A stretch of 64,000 nucleotides of DNA from JASHVB01 sp035508435 (GCA_035508435.1 DATJNA010000084.1:1-64000), one strand, 5' to 3'. Positions 41,886-50,952 are shown, numbered from the stretch's first letter. Notes: generated by a model not told the origin, from the sequence alone. Program-made: numbers and translations.

Positions 41886-43175
41886 CTACCCGCCCGCCTT
41901 GCCGAAGACCAGATTCGGCAGCCACAGCGTCATCGATGGCCAATAGGTAATCAGTCCCAGCACGATCAGCAGCAGGATCAGAAACGGCAGGATGCCGCGG
42001 ATCACCTCGCCGATCGGCGCGTCGGAGATGGTGGACAGCACATAGAGGTTCAGCCCTACCGGCGGGTGCACCAGCCCCACCTCCATGTTGTGGGTGAAGA
42101 TGATGCCGAAATGCACCGGATCGACCCCCAGCGGCATCAGCACCGGCGCCAGGATCGGCATCACCAGCAGCAGCGTGCTGACCACTTCGAGGAAGCAGCC
42201 GATGATCAGCAGCATGATGTTCATCGCCAGCAGGAACTGCCAGGTAGCGAGGCCCTGGTGGACGGTGAAGTTGACCAGTTGCCCGGGAAGCCCCGAGCCG
42301 GTCATCCAATGGCCGAACACCAATGCGGTGGCGATGATCAGCATGATGACGGCCGCGCTGGACAGCGCCTCGGCAATCACGTCCAGCGTGCGCGTCCAGG
42401 GGAAGCCGCGATAGAACACGAGGCTGACGAACAATGCGGTGACCGCGGCGATGGCGGCGGATTCAGTCACCGTCATGAAGCCGCCGTAGATGCCGGTCAG
42501 CACCACGAATGGCACCAGCAGCGCCGGCAACCCGCGCAGCGTCATGGATACCCGCCGGCTGAACGGCATCGGCGGCTCACGCGGGAAATCCTTGTAATGG
42601 GCGTACCACAGCACCCACAGGAAGAACGCCCCCGCTTGCAGCAGCCCCGGCAGGATGCCCGCCAGGAACAGGCGCGGCACCGATTGCTCGGTCACGATGC
42701 CGTAGAGGATCAAAGCGAGCGATGGCGGGATCACCACGCCGATGGTGCCGGACGCGCCCAGCACGCCGAGCGCGAAGGAGCGCGGATAGCCGCGCGCGAG
42801 CATTTCCGGCAGCAGGATGGTGCCCATCGCCAGCGCGGTCGCGACCGACGATCCGGAAATTGCCGCGAACAAGGCGCAGGACACCACGGCAACCAAGCCG
42901 AGCGAGCCCTTGATCCCACCGAGCCAGGCCGCGGACAGATCGACCAGCGCCTGTGCCACGCCGCCGCGCCGCATGAACGCCGCCGCCATCACGAACAAGG
43001 GCAGCGACATCAGCGTGGTGGAATTGAGCTGGTCGATCATGTTCTGCGCCAGGCCGATGATCGGCTGGCCGGACACGAGATACAGGACCGAGGCGCAGGC
43101 GCCCAGCACCAGGAAGATCGGCATGCCGGCAGCCAGCAGGCCGAAGAACAACAGCAAAAAGCCGATGGTCCACAT
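41886..43175 (-). CDS. TRAP transporter large permease (DctM family)
   Basis: 429 residues, about twelve to fourteen membrane segments, the transport subunit of a tripartite ATP-independent carrier driven by the sodium or proton gradient. Recognised by LPLFVMAAAFMRRGGVAQAL, then FAAISGSSVATALAMGTI and PEMLARGYPRSFALGVLGAS, and by the C-terminal GLVHPPVGLNLYVLSTIS. Third gene of the DctP-DctQ-DctM operon, 12 bases after the small permease. Confidence 0.95.
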   Translation of the reverse strand: MWTIGFLLLFFGLLAAGMPIFLVLGACASVLYLVSGQPIIGLAQNMIDQLNSTTLMSLPLFVMAAAFMRRGGVAQALVDLSAAWLGGIKGSLGLVAVVSCALFAAISGSSVATALAMGTILLPEMLARGYPRSFALGVLGASGTIGVVIPPSLALILYGIVTEQSVPRLFLAGILPGLLQAGAFFLWVLWYAHYKDFPREPPMPFSRRVSMTLRGLPALLVPFVVLTGIYGGFMTVTESAAIAAVTALFVSLVFYRGFPWTRTLDVIAEALSSAAVIMLIIATALVFGHWMTGSGLPGQLVNFTVHQGLATWQFLLAMNIMLLIIGCFLEVVSTLLLVMPILAPVLMPLGVDPVHFGIIFTHNMEVGLVHPPVGLNLYVLSTISDAPIGEVIRGILPFLILLLIVLGLITYWPSMTLWLPNLVFGKAGG

Positions 43176-43187
43176 GCCGGCTGGTGC

Positions 43188-43778
43188 CTACTCGGTGAAC
43201 GGCACGGCGGGTTCAGGCAGCCCTTCGTGCACCGCGATGTGCTGGCCCACCGTCATCGTCTTCGGATCGAAGAACAACGCGTAGCGCACCAGGCGAAGCA
43301 GGTAGCGCAGACACATCAGCCCGCCGCCAACCGGCAGCGCCAGGTAATAGATCCACATCGGGAATTGCAGGTCGGTGGAGCTGCGCTGGTCCAGCAACTG
43401 CGCCGTGGCGACCACGTCCCAGCCGTACCACACCATGCCTGACGTGAACGCGAGCGCCACCAGGCAGTTGAACATTTCCACCCAGCGCTGCCCGCGCGGT
43501 TTCAGCAATCGCAGCACCAGGTCCGGGCGCACATGGCCGTCGCGGTGCACCAACTCGCTGGCGGCGATCATCACCGCCCAGACGGCGACGTAGACGATGA
43601 CTTCCTCGGCCCAGGTGATCGCGTCCGCCGGGTCCAGGTAGCGGCCGGCCACCTGCACCACGGCGATCACCAGCGCGAAGGCGCCGAGCAAGCCCACGAG
43701 CCAACGCTCGATCCGATCCCACACCGCGATGATCCGGGCGAGCCACTCGCCCGGACGCGCGGCATCAGGCGCCGACAT
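43188..43778 (-). CDS. TRAP transporter small permease (DctQ family)
   Basis: 196 residues with four membrane segments (first around WLVGLLGAFALVIAVVQVAG). The conserved TWAEEVIVYVAVWAVMIAAS and HRDGHVRPDLVL blocks identify DctQ. It bridges the binding protein and DctM. Starts within the last bases of the dctP gene (14-base overlap), so the three genes are one operon. Confidence 0.92.
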   Translation of the reverse strand: MSAPDAARPGEWLARIIAVWDRIERWLVGLLGAFALVIAVVQVAGRYLDPADAITWAEEVIVYVAVWAVMIAASELVHRDGHVRPDLVLRLLKPRGQRWVEMFNCLVALAFTSGMVWYGWDVVATAQLLDQRSSTDLQFPMWIYYLALPVGGGLMCLRYLLRLVRYALFFDPKTMTVGQHIAVHEGLPEPAVPFTE

Positions 43779-44781
43779 CCGCCATGACCAGCTTCACCAG
43801 CTCCGGCGAGATATGCGCGTCGGCGACGGCCTTGGCTTGCTCCTTCACCATCTTCGCGTGCACCGCGTCGAGCTCCGCCTGCGGCACATCGACGAAGGTG
43901 ACGCCGTGCTTCACCAGTTCCTCGCGGCCGTGCTGCTGCGCCTTGGCGGTGTTGGCGCGCCAGGTGGGCAGGTTCTCCGCCCAGAGCTGCACCACGGTCT
44001 GCTGCAGCTTCGGGCCGAGCTTCGCCCAGAACTGCTGGTTGGCCATCGGCACGTAGAGCCCCATGCCCTGGTTGTCCTGCAGCGAATGCTTCATTCCGGA
44101 GTCGAACAGCTTGGAGCTGTTGGTACTTTCGTTGCTGCTGATCAGACCGTCGAACGTGCCCTGCGACATGGCCAGCGGCACGTCGGGCCATGCGGTGACG
44201 TTCGGAATGCCGCCGAAATAGCGGATGCGCCAGGAGTTCAGCACGCCGCCGGGACTGCGCAGCTTCATGCCTTTGAGGTCGTCCAGCGAGTTCAGCGGCC
44301 TGGCGGTCGAGAACCACTCGTTGAAGCCGAGGTCGAACCAGCCGCCGAGCACTGCCACATGCAGCTTCTGGCTGATCTCGGCGTTGACGAACCTGCCGCC
44401 GCTGCCGTCGGTGGCCTTGTGCACGACGTCGATCGGGCGGCCGTAGAACGCGGGAAGCTGCGAGAAATCGGCATCCGCGACGAAGCCTGTGATGGTCCAG
44501 GTGCCGGGGCAGGCCATCTCCACCTGGCCCTGCACCAGCGCCTTCACCACCTGAAGGTCCGGGAACAATGATCCGCTCTCGAACAGTTTGGTCTGGATCT
44601 GGCCGCCGGAGGCGGCTTCGATCCTGGCGAGGAAGTCGCGCCAGGCAACGTTGCGGGGGTGTGACGGTGCCGTATCGAGCGAGCATCGCAACTCGATCGG
44701 GCCGGCGGCCGCGGCGCGGCCGATGAAGGGTGCGGCAAGCGTGGCGGCGCCGAAGACGCGGCGCGTGATCAAGGTCGGCAT
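43765..44781 (-). CDS. TRAP transporter substrate-binding protein (DctP family)
   Basis: 338 residues. The N-terminal TRRVFGAATLAAPFIGRAAA looks like a twin-arginine signal (RRxF). The mature protein opens IELRCSLDTAPSHPRNVAW and contains the conserved GMKLRSPGGVLNSWRIRYFG stretch with the ligand-carboxylate Arg, and YVPMANQQFWAKLGP. It should bind an organic carboxylate; members with this wording often serve mandelate- or sialic-acid-unrelated hydroxy or keto acids, but the ligand is unknown. First gene of the operon; divergent from the ABC exporter genes (264-base gap, no clear signals). Confidence 0.92.
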   Translation of the reverse strand: MPTLITRRVFGAATLAAPFIGRAAAAGPIELRCSLDTAPSHPRNVAWRDFLARIEAASGGQIQTKLFESGSLFPDLQVVKALVQGQVEMACPGTWTITGFVADADFSQLPAFYGRPIDVVHKATDGSGGRFVNAEISQKLHVAVLGGWFDLGFNEWFSTARPLNSLDDLKGMKLRSPGGVLNSWRIRYFGGIPNVTAWPDVPLAMSQGTFDGLISSNESTNSSKLFDSGMKHSLQDNQGMGLYVPMANQQFWAKLGPKLQQTVVQLWAENLPTWRANTAKAQQHGREELVKHGVTFVDVPQAELDAVHAKMVKEQAKAVADAHISPELVKLVMADVGA

Positions 44782-45045
44782 GGACGTTTCATTCCAGACG
44801 TTGCAGTTGGCGGCGAAGTCTCATGCCCTGCCCGCTTTTGCCGCGTCAAGTCGGCGTTGATCGCGCTGAACGCAGTTGCACGCGCATGGCGGGATGCATG
44901 CAGCACGCGATGCGGCGCGGGAACACGGCACGGCAGTCAGGTCCGCAGCCTTGTAGGCGACATTCGGGTGGCGGCGAATTGACCTGAATCAAGCAATGCG
45001 CCGGTGGAACCGGCTATTTTTCGCGCGAACCGCAGGCCTGCCCGA

Positions 45046-46023
45046 ATGAAGCGCATCCTCCCCTTGCTGATTGCCGCCGTTGTGTTGGCGGGCGGTGGCT
45101 GGTGGCTCGTGCAGTACCTGTCCGCCACCGCCGATCCCGGCACGCTGTACGGCAATGTCGATATCCGCCAGGTGGATCTTGCCTTCGAGGTGCCGGGCAA
45201 GGTCGTCGCCATGGCGAAACGCGAAGGCGACCGCGTGAGGCAGGGCGAAATCATCGCCGAGATCGATACCGCGAACTACCAGCACGCCGCCGACCTCGCC
45301 GCAGCGCGGCGCGACGCCGCCAAGGCGCAGCTCGACGAGCTGCTGGCCGGCACGCGGCCCGAGGATGTCGACCAGGCGCGCGCCAATATGGCGGCAGCGC
45401 GAGCGTCGCTGGCGGATGCGCGGGCGGGCTTCCTGCGCCAGCAGGATCTCGCGGCGCGCAACGTCTCCTCGCAGCAACAGCTCGACGACGCGCGGATGGC
45501 ACAGGATTCCGCGGTGGCGAAGCTGGCGCAGACGCAGGCCGCGCTGACCGAGGCGATCAACGGGCCGCGGCCGCAGGACATCGAGGCCGGGCGCGCCAAT
45601 TTCCATGCGGCGGAAGCCGAGCTGGAACTGGCCCGCACGCAGCTCGCGCATACCAAGCTGGTCGCGCCGTGCGACGGCATCGTCATGACGCGCGTGATCG
45701 AGCCGGGCACCGTCGTGCTGCCGGGCGCCGCCGTCTACTCGGTGGCGATCCAGGATGAGGTGTGGGTCCGGGCGTTCGCCCCGGAGCCGCTGCTGCCCCG
45801 CCTGGCGCCGGGCACCGCGGTCACCGTCGCGATCGATGGCGGGCACCTCTATCGTGGCCGCATCGGCTACCTGTCGCCGCAGGCAGAGTTCACGCCCAAG
45901 ACGGTGGAGACGCCGGAACTGCGCACGCAACTCGTCTACCGTCTGCGCGTCAGGGTGGAGAACCCGGACGCGGGCCTCCGCCAGGGCATGCCGGTGACGC
46001 TGCACCTCGCGGAGGCGAACTGA
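45046..46023 (+). CDS. HlyD-type periplasmic adaptor of an ABC exporter (YbhG-like)
   Basis: 325 residues. One N-terminal membrane anchor (MKRILPLLIAAVVLAGGGWW), a biotinyl-lipoyl half (LAFEVPGKVVAMAKREGDRV), a long alpha-helical hairpin (residues about 75-190, with ARANMAAARASLADARAGFL), the second lipoyl half (LVAPCDGIVMTRVIEPGTVV) and a beta-barrel end. It would join inner-membrane permeases to an outer-membrane channel. Start at ATG 45046; an upstream in-frame codon at 45004 is less likely. Its stop overlaps the ATPase start by one base (TGATG). Confidence 0.92.
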   Translation: MKRILPLLIAAVVLAGGGWWLVQYLSATADPGTLYGNVDIRQVDLAFEVPGKVVAMAKREGDRVRQGEIIAEIDTANYQHAADLAAARRDAAKAQLDELLAGTRPEDVDQARANMAAARASLADARAGFLRQQDLAARNVSSQQQLDDARMAQDSAVAKLAQTQAALTEAINGPRPQDIEAGRANFHAAEAELELARTQLAHTKLVAPCDGIVMTRVIEPGTVVLPGAAVYSVAIQDEVWVRAFAPEPLLPRLAPGTAVTVAIDGGHLYRGRIGYLSPQAEFTPKTVETPELRTQLVYRLRVRVENPDAGLRQGMPVTLHLAEAN

Positions 46024-48023
46024 TGGTGTCCGACGCAGCGGATCCGTCGTGTGCGACGGCAGCAATTCGGCCGAGTGTCAGCCTGGCCAACCTGCGGTAC
46101 GTTTATCCGGGCGCGGTGGCACTGGACGGGGTCGACGCCGCCATCACGCCCGGCATGATCACCGGCCTGGTCGGACCGGACGGCGCTGGCAAGACCACGC
46201 TGCTGCGGCTGATCGCCGGCCTGCTGCGCCCGACCGCGGGCAGCGTGCACGTGTTCGGCCAGGACATGGCGACCGCCGCGGCCGCGGTGCATCCGGCGAT
46301 CGGCTACATGCCGCAGGGCTTTGGCCTCTATGAGGACCTGAGCGTCGCCGAGAACCTCGACCTCTTCGCCGACCTGCATACCATGGCCGCGGACCTGCGT
46401 GCGGCGCGGATCGCACGGCTGCTCCGCTTCACCGGCCTCGCCCCGTTCACCGCGCGGCTGGCCGGCAAGCTGTCCGGCGGAATGAAGCAGAAGCTCGGCC
46501 TGGCCTGTGCCTTGCTGTCGCGCCCTCGCCTGCTGCTGTTGGACGAACCGTCGGTCGGCGTCGATCCGCTGTCGCGGCGGGAGCTGTGGTCGATCGTCAA
46601 CGCCATGCTGGAGGAAGGCCGCGACGACGGCATGGCGGTGATCTGGGCCACCGCCTATCTCGACGAGGCCGCCCGCTGCGGCCGCGTGCTGTTGCTACAT
46701 CAGGGGCATTTGCTCGCCGGGTCGCCGCCCGATGCGTTCCTGGCGCCGCTGCAAGGGCGTGTGTTCCGGCTGGAAGTGCCGCGCACCGGCCGCCGCGCCA
46801 TGGCTCGGCGCGCCGCGCGGCACCCGGCGGTGCTGGACGCTCTGGTCGCGGGCGACACCCTGCGCGTGGTGCTGCGCGAGGGCGCTGCCGTGCCGTCACC
46901 GCAAGAGTTGGGTGGCTCGGCACTCGAGCCGTTGCCGCCAAGGTTCGAGGACGGGTTCATCGATCGGCTGGCAACCACCGCGCCGGCACGGCCGGTGGCA
47001 GGCGCCGGTGCGGCGCAGGCAGACACTCCTGTCATTGCGGCGCCCGCAAGCCCGCCTGTCATTGCGAGGCCCGCAGCCGATCCTGTCATCGCGGCGCCCG
47101 CAGCCTCACCCGTCATCGCGCAGCCCGCAGGCCCTCCTGTCATTGCGAGGCCCGCAGGGCCGCAGCAACCGCGACCGGACGACGCAGTTACGGCACGACC
47201 ATCCGACCCGGCGCAACCATCCAACCGGACTGTGGTCGGCACCGCGGGCCCGGCAATGACCGGTGGACCAGCCATCGCGGTCCACGACCTGGTTCGCCGC
47301 TTCGGCAGCTTCGTCGCGGTCGACCACGTCACCTTCGCCGTCGCCCGCGGCGAAATCTTCGGCTTGCTCGGGCCGAACGGGGCGGGAAAATCCACCATCT
47401 TCCGCATGCTGTGCGGCCTGCTGCGGCCCTCGGGCGGCACAGCCTATGTCGCCGGACTGGACCTGCTGCGCGCCTCCGCCGCCGCCCGCGAGCGAGTCGG
47501 CTACATGGCCCAGCACTTCTCGCTCTATGCCGAACTGTCAGTGCGCGAGAACCTGCGCTTCTTTGCCCGCGTCTACGGCCTGAACCGCGCCGCGCAGGCC
47601 CGGGCGATCGACGCCGCGCTGCATCGTTTCGATCTGCGCGGCCACGCCGATACCGTGGCTCGCGACCTGCCGCTTGGCCTGAAACAGCGGCTGGCGCTCG
47701 CCGCTTCCCTGTTGCACGCGCCGGAAATCCTGTTCCTGGACGAACCGACCTCGGGCGTCGATCCGCTCACCCGCCGCGAGTTCTGGAACCGCATCGGCAC
47801 GCTGGCCGATGACGGCGTCACCGTGCTGGTCACCAGCCATTTCATGGACGAGGCGGAATACTGCGACCGCCTCGCCATCGTCAGCCAGGGCCGGCTCGCC
47901 GCCGTCGACACTCCCGCCGAGCTGCGCGCCAGGGTACGGACAGCGTCACTCCCGGATCCGAGCCTGGAAGACGCGTTCATCGCGCTGGTCGCGCAGGACA
48001 GCGCGCATCGCGAGGCCGCATGA
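46023..48023 (+). CDS. Fused double ABC ATPase (YbhF-like) with a repeat-derived linker
   Basis: 666 residues, two nucleotide-binding domains in one chain. Domain 1 (about 15-240): Walker A GPDGAGKTT near residue 51, signature LSGGMKQK, Walker B LLLLDEPSVGVD. Domain 2 (about 420-655): Walker A GPNGAGKST near 450, Walker B ILFLDEPTSGVD, but its signature reads LPLGLKQR instead of LSGGxxQ, so one of the two ATP sites may be weak. The linker (about 300-415) is Ala/Pro-rich and includes five nonapeptides of the PVIAxPAxx type encoded by dispersed repeat A. YbhF of E. coli is about 90 residues shorter. Overlaps the first permease gene as ATGA. Confidence 0.93.
   Translation: MVSDAADPSCATAAIRPSVSLANLRYVYPGAVALDGVDAAITPGMITGLVGPDGAGKTTLLRLIAGLLRPTAGSVHVFGQDMATAAAAVHPAIGYMPQGFGLYEDLSVAENLDLFADLHTMAADLRAARIARLLRFTGLAPFTARLAGKLSGGMKQKLGLACALLSRPRLLLLDEPSVGVDPLSRRELWSIVNAMLEEGRDDGMAVIWATAYLDEAARCGRVLLLHQGHLLAGSPPDAFLAPLQGRVFRLEVPRTGRRAMARRAARHPAVLDALVAGDTLRVVLREGAAVPSPQELGGSALEPLPPRFEDGFIDRLATTAPARPVAGAGAAQADTPVIAAPASPPVIARPAADPVIAAPAASPVIAQPAGPPVIARPAGPQQPRPDDAVTARPSDPAQPSNRTVVGTAGPAMTGGPAIAVHDLVRRFGSFVAVDHVTFAVARGEIFGLLGPNGAGKSTIFRMLCGLLRPSGGTAYVAGLDLLRASAAARERVGYMAQHFSLYAELSVRENLRFFARVYGLNRAAQARAIDAALHRFDLRGHADTVARDLPLGLKQRLALAASLLHAPEILFLDEPTSGVDPLTRREFWNRIGTLADDGVTVLVTSHFMDEAEYCDRLAIVSQGRLAAVDTPAELRARVRTASLPDPSLEDAFIALVAQDSAHREAA
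47028..47162 (+). repeat. Repeat family A head amplified in frame: five 27-bp units inside the ATPase gene
   Basis: CCTGTCATTGCG or close variants recur exactly every 27 bases (47028, 47055, 47082, 47109, 47136), and the last unit runs on into CCGCAGCAACC, as in intergenic family A copies. In frame this encodes PVIA(A/R/Q)PA followed by two variable residues, five times. The frame and period (nine codons) keep the gene open. Confidence 0.9.
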
Positions 48024-49147
48024 GCCCGAGCGTCATGCGCATGCGCGGCCTGATGCGCAAGGAGATGAAGCACGTCGTGCGCGATCCCTCCGCGATTCTG
48101 ATCGCGTTCCTGATGCCGCTGGTCTTGCTGCTGGTGCTCGGCTTCGGCATCTCCTTCGACGCCAACCACATGCCGGTCGCGCTGGTCGCCGATGCGCCGG
48201 AGCAAGAGGTGCGCGGCCTGATCCAGGCGATGGACGCGTCACCCTATTTGTCGGTGCAGCGCGCCGCGAGCGTGCACGAGGCCGAGATCGCGCTCGCCGC
48301 CGGCCGCGTGCGCGGCATCGTCGTGCTGCGGACCGATTTCATGCAGCACCTGACGCGCTCGGCCGCGTGGCCCGCGAGCGCGGCATTGGATTTGAACGCC
48401 ACCGATCCCAATACCGCCCGCATCCTGGAAGGCTATGTCGATGGCGCGTTGCAGGTGTGGCTGTCCGGCGAGCAAACCGAGCATCGGTTGCGCACCGCGG
48501 GCGTCATCGATCTGCAGATCCGCGACTGGTTCAACCCGGAGCTTCGCTCGGCCGACGCGATCGTGCCGGGGGTGATCGCCATGGTCATGACCATGGCCGG
48601 CACGCTGCTGACCTCGGGCGGCGTATCGCGCGAATGGGAGCATGGCACCATGGAGTCCTTGCTCGCCTCGCCGGCGCATCTGGGGGAAATGATCCTGGCA
48701 CGGCTGGGCTGCAATTTCGCCCTCGGCATCGGCAGCATGCTGGTGTCCCTGCTGTTGGCCACCCTCCTGTTCGGCGTGCCGTTCCGCGGCAGCCTGTTGC
48801 CGCTGGTGGTCGCGGTGTCCTTCTTCCTGGTGTTCGCGCTGGGCTGGGGATTGTTCATCTCGACCCTGTCACGCAACCAGTTCGTCGCCTCGCAGATGTC
48901 GTTCCTCACCACCATGATGCCGGCGTTCATGCTGTCCGGCATGGTGTTCGACATTGCCGCGATGCCGCACTGGCTGCAGGTCGTCACATATTTCGTGCCG
49001 GCGCGATATCTGGTGTCGATCCTGCAGACCGTGCTGCTGGCCGGCGATGTCTGGCCGGTGATCCTGCCCAACATGGCGGCGCTCGCCGCCGCGGCGACGC
49101 TGGCCGTGGCCGGCACGATGCTGGTGACGCGACGGAGGCTGGATTGA
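48020..49147 (+). CDS. ABC exporter permease (YbhS-like, ABC-2 family)
   Basis: 375 residues. Begins with an amphipathic region (MRGLMRKEMKHVVRDPSAIL) and the first membrane segment LIAFLMPLVLLLVLGFGI, then a large periplasmic domain, and five C-terminal membrane segments starting at IVPGVIAMVMTMAGTLLTSG. EWEHGTMESLLASPAHLGEM is the ABC-2 permease signature. Forms a heterodimeric channel with the next permease, powered by the fused ATPase. Starts in a 4-base overlap with the ATPase gene. Confidence 0.93.
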   Translation: MSPSVMRMRGLMRKEMKHVVRDPSAILIAFLMPLVLLLVLGFGISFDANHMPVALVADAPEQEVRGLIQAMDASPYLSVQRAASVHEAEIALAAGRVRGIVVLRTDFMQHLTRSAAWPASAALDLNATDPNTARILEGYVDGALQVWLSGEQTEHRLRTAGVIDLQIRDWFNPELRSADAIVPGVIAMVMTMAGTLLTSGGVSREWEHGTMESLLASPAHLGEMILARLGCNFALGIGSMLVSLLLATLLFGVPFRGSLLPLVVAVSFFLVFALGWGLFISTLSRNQFVASQMSFLTTMMPAFMLSGMVFDIAAMPHWLQVVTYFVPARYLVSILQTVLLAGDVWPVILPNMAALAAAATLAVAGTMLVTRRRLD

Positions 49148-49181
49148 CCGCGACCGATGTCATGGCGGCGCCATACAAACC

Positions 49182-49284
49182 TGTCATTGCGAGCAACGTA
49201 GCGACGCAGCAGCCTCGGTGGTGCGCGCCCACGGTGCCACGGCATGACCGGGATTGCTTCGCCGCGGCGCTCTTCGCAATGACA
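49182..49284. repeat. Dispersed repeat family A, copy 5 (between permease genes)
   Basis: TGTCATTGCGAGC at the left and CTTCGCAATGACA at the right, 103 bases overall, forming an imperfect hairpin-capable pair. It interrupts what would otherwise be a tight operon: the two permease genes are 178 bases apart, whereas all other joints in the operon overlap. Confidence 0.85.
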
Positions 49285-49325
49285 CGTGTTGCGCCGGTCC
49301 GTGCCGTCGCCGTCGAGGACCTCTG

Positions 49326-50423
49326 ATGCTGCGCCGCATCCTCGCATTGGTGATGAAAGAACTGGCGGCGCTGTGGAAGGATTCGAAGACCCGGCGCGTC
49401 ATCCTGATCCCGCCCGTCGTGCAGGTGCTGTTGTTCGCCTACGCCGCCAACTACGACGTCACCGACGTCGCGCTCGGCATCTGGAACGAGGACGCCGGGG
49501 CGCAGTCCGCGGAGCTGGCGCGCCGCTTCGCCGCGTCGCCCGCCTTCCACGTTGTCGCCGCACCGCAATCGCCGGCCCAGGCACGGCAGGCACTCGACGA
49601 CAAGCGGGTCGCGGCCGTGCTGCACCTGCCGCAGACCTTCTCCGCCGACGTGCTGGCCGGCCGCACCGCCCAGGCCGAGTTGCTGGTCGATGCCCGCCGC
49701 TCCAACACCGCGCTGATGCTGCAAGACTACGCCGCCAACATCGTCGCCGAGTACAACACCGACCTGCATCCCACCCATACGCCCCTGGTGCTGCTGACGC
49801 GTGACTGGTTCAATTCGACGCTGGAAAGCAAGTGGTTCATCCTGCCGGGCCTGGTCTGCGTGCTGTCGCTGATCATGTCGCTGCTGATCAGCGCACTGGC
49901 CCTGGCAAGGGAGCGCGAACTCGGTACGCTGGAACAATTGCTGGTCACCCCGCTGCGCCCGCTGGAGATCCTGGCGGGAAAGGCGTTGCCCGGCATTATC
50001 GTCGGCATGCTGGACGCCAACATCGTCATCATCGCGGCATTGCTCTGGTTCCGCGTGCCGCTCCGCGGCGACTTCCTGCTGCTGGAAGCGGTGCTGGTAT
50101 TGTTCACGCTGACCGGCACCGCCATCGGCCTTGCCATCTCCAGTATCGCGCGCACACAGCAACAGGGGATGCTGGGCGTGTTCGTGATCGCCTCGCCGAT
50201 GATCGTGCTGTCCGGCTACGCCGCGCCGGTGGAGAACATGCCGCCGGCCGTCGAGTTCATCAGCCGCGCCGATCCCGTGCGCTACATGCTGGTGGCGGCG
50301 CGCGGCTTGTTCCTGCAGGACATGCCGCTGTCGGTGGTGCTGCAACAGGCCTGGCCGATGGCGATCATCGCGGCCGTGATGCTGGCGGTGGCGGGCGTGA
50401 TGGTGCGGCGCGCGGTGGCATGA
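49326..50423 (+). CDS. ABC exporter permease (YbhR-like, ABC-2 family)
   Basis: 365 residues with the same architecture as the preceding permease: MLRRILALVMKELAALWKDS, first membrane segment IPPVVQVLLFAYAANY, a periplasmic domain, then membrane segments from WFILPGLVCVLSLIMSLLIS onward and the ABC-2 signature RERELGTLEQLLVTPLRPLE. The ATG at 49326 is preceded by GAGGA; a longer frame upstream reads through repeat A and is not credible. Last gene of the exporter operon; by analogy with YbhGFSR it would export cationic or hydrophobic compounds. Confidence 0.93.
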   Translation: MLRRILALVMKELAALWKDSKTRRVILIPPVVQVLLFAYAANYDVTDVALGIWNEDAGAQSAELARRFAASPAFHVVAAPQSPAQARQALDDKRVAAVLHLPQTFSADVLAGRTAQAELLVDARRSNTALMLQDYAANIVAEYNTDLHPTHTPLVLLTRDWFNSTLESKWFILPGLVCVLSLIMSLLISALALARERELGTLEQLLVTPLRPLEILAGKALPGIIVGMLDANIVIIAALLWFRVPLRGDFLLLEAVLVLFTLTGTAIGLAISSIARTQQQGMLGVFVIASPMIVLSGYAAPVENMPPAVEFISRADPVRYMLVAARGLFLQDMPLSVVLQQAWPMAIIAAVMLAVAGVMVRRAVA

Positions 50424-50454
50424 CGACCGTGGGTCGGTTTGACGATCGCGTTGG

Positions 50455-50952
50455 TCACGCATCAACCCAGCGGATGGGCCCCAGAAAGTCCTTTTTCCCG
50501 ATATCGACGCCGTTATGACGGAGGATGGCGTATGCCGTCGTCAGGTGAAAATAGATGTTCGGAAGCGATATCTGCAGCAGGTAATCGTCGCCGCCGATAA
50601 TCTTGCCTCCCCAGGAGACCTTGCGATCGGCCGCGCCATTGTATTGCGCTTCGCTCACGCTCTCCGCGAAGGCGACGGTCTTGCGGATACGAGCATGCAG
50701 CTCGTCGACCGTGTTTTCGGTATCCGCGTGCCGTGGCGGCGTCTGCCCTGAAAGCCAGGCGGCGGCACCTTTGACATAGTCGCATGCGCTTTGAACCTGA
50801 TAGACGAAATCCTGCATGTCGGGCGCAAGGCGGCTGGTCATCAGGACGCCGACATCGAACCGTTTGGCGGCAGCATGGTGCTCTGCCTGGTCAAGCCAGG
50901 ACTCGATCTGCTTCAAGCCCTGAGCGCATTGTAAAACTATGGAATAATACAT
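50455..50952 (-). CDS. DUF1993 domain-containing protein
   Basis: 165 residues, four-helix bundle of the DinB-like superfamily. The opening MYYSIVLQCAQGLKQIESWL and the motifs RLAPDMQDFVYQVQSACDYV, NGAADRKVSWGGKIIGGDDY and PNIYFHLTTAYAILRHNGVD are typical for DUF1993. A conserved His in FHLTTAY could bind a metal. Function unproven. AGAGGTGA precedes the ATG at 50952. Third in a same-strand series with the hydrolase and GST genes upstream. Confidence 0.9.
   Translation of the reverse strand: MYYSIVLQCAQGLKQIESWLDQAEHHAAAKRFDVGVLMTSRLAPDMQDFVYQVQSACDYVKGAAAWLSGQTPPRHADTENTVDELHARIRKTVAFAESVSEAQYNGAADRKVSWGGKIIGGDDYLLQISLPNIYFHLTTAYAILRHNGVDIGKKDFLGPIRWVDA

Noticed and set aside
49254..49325. 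Longer N-terminus for the second ABC permease
   Set aside because: It would be encoded by the end of repeat A; the ATG at 49326 has a ribosome site and the normal permease start.
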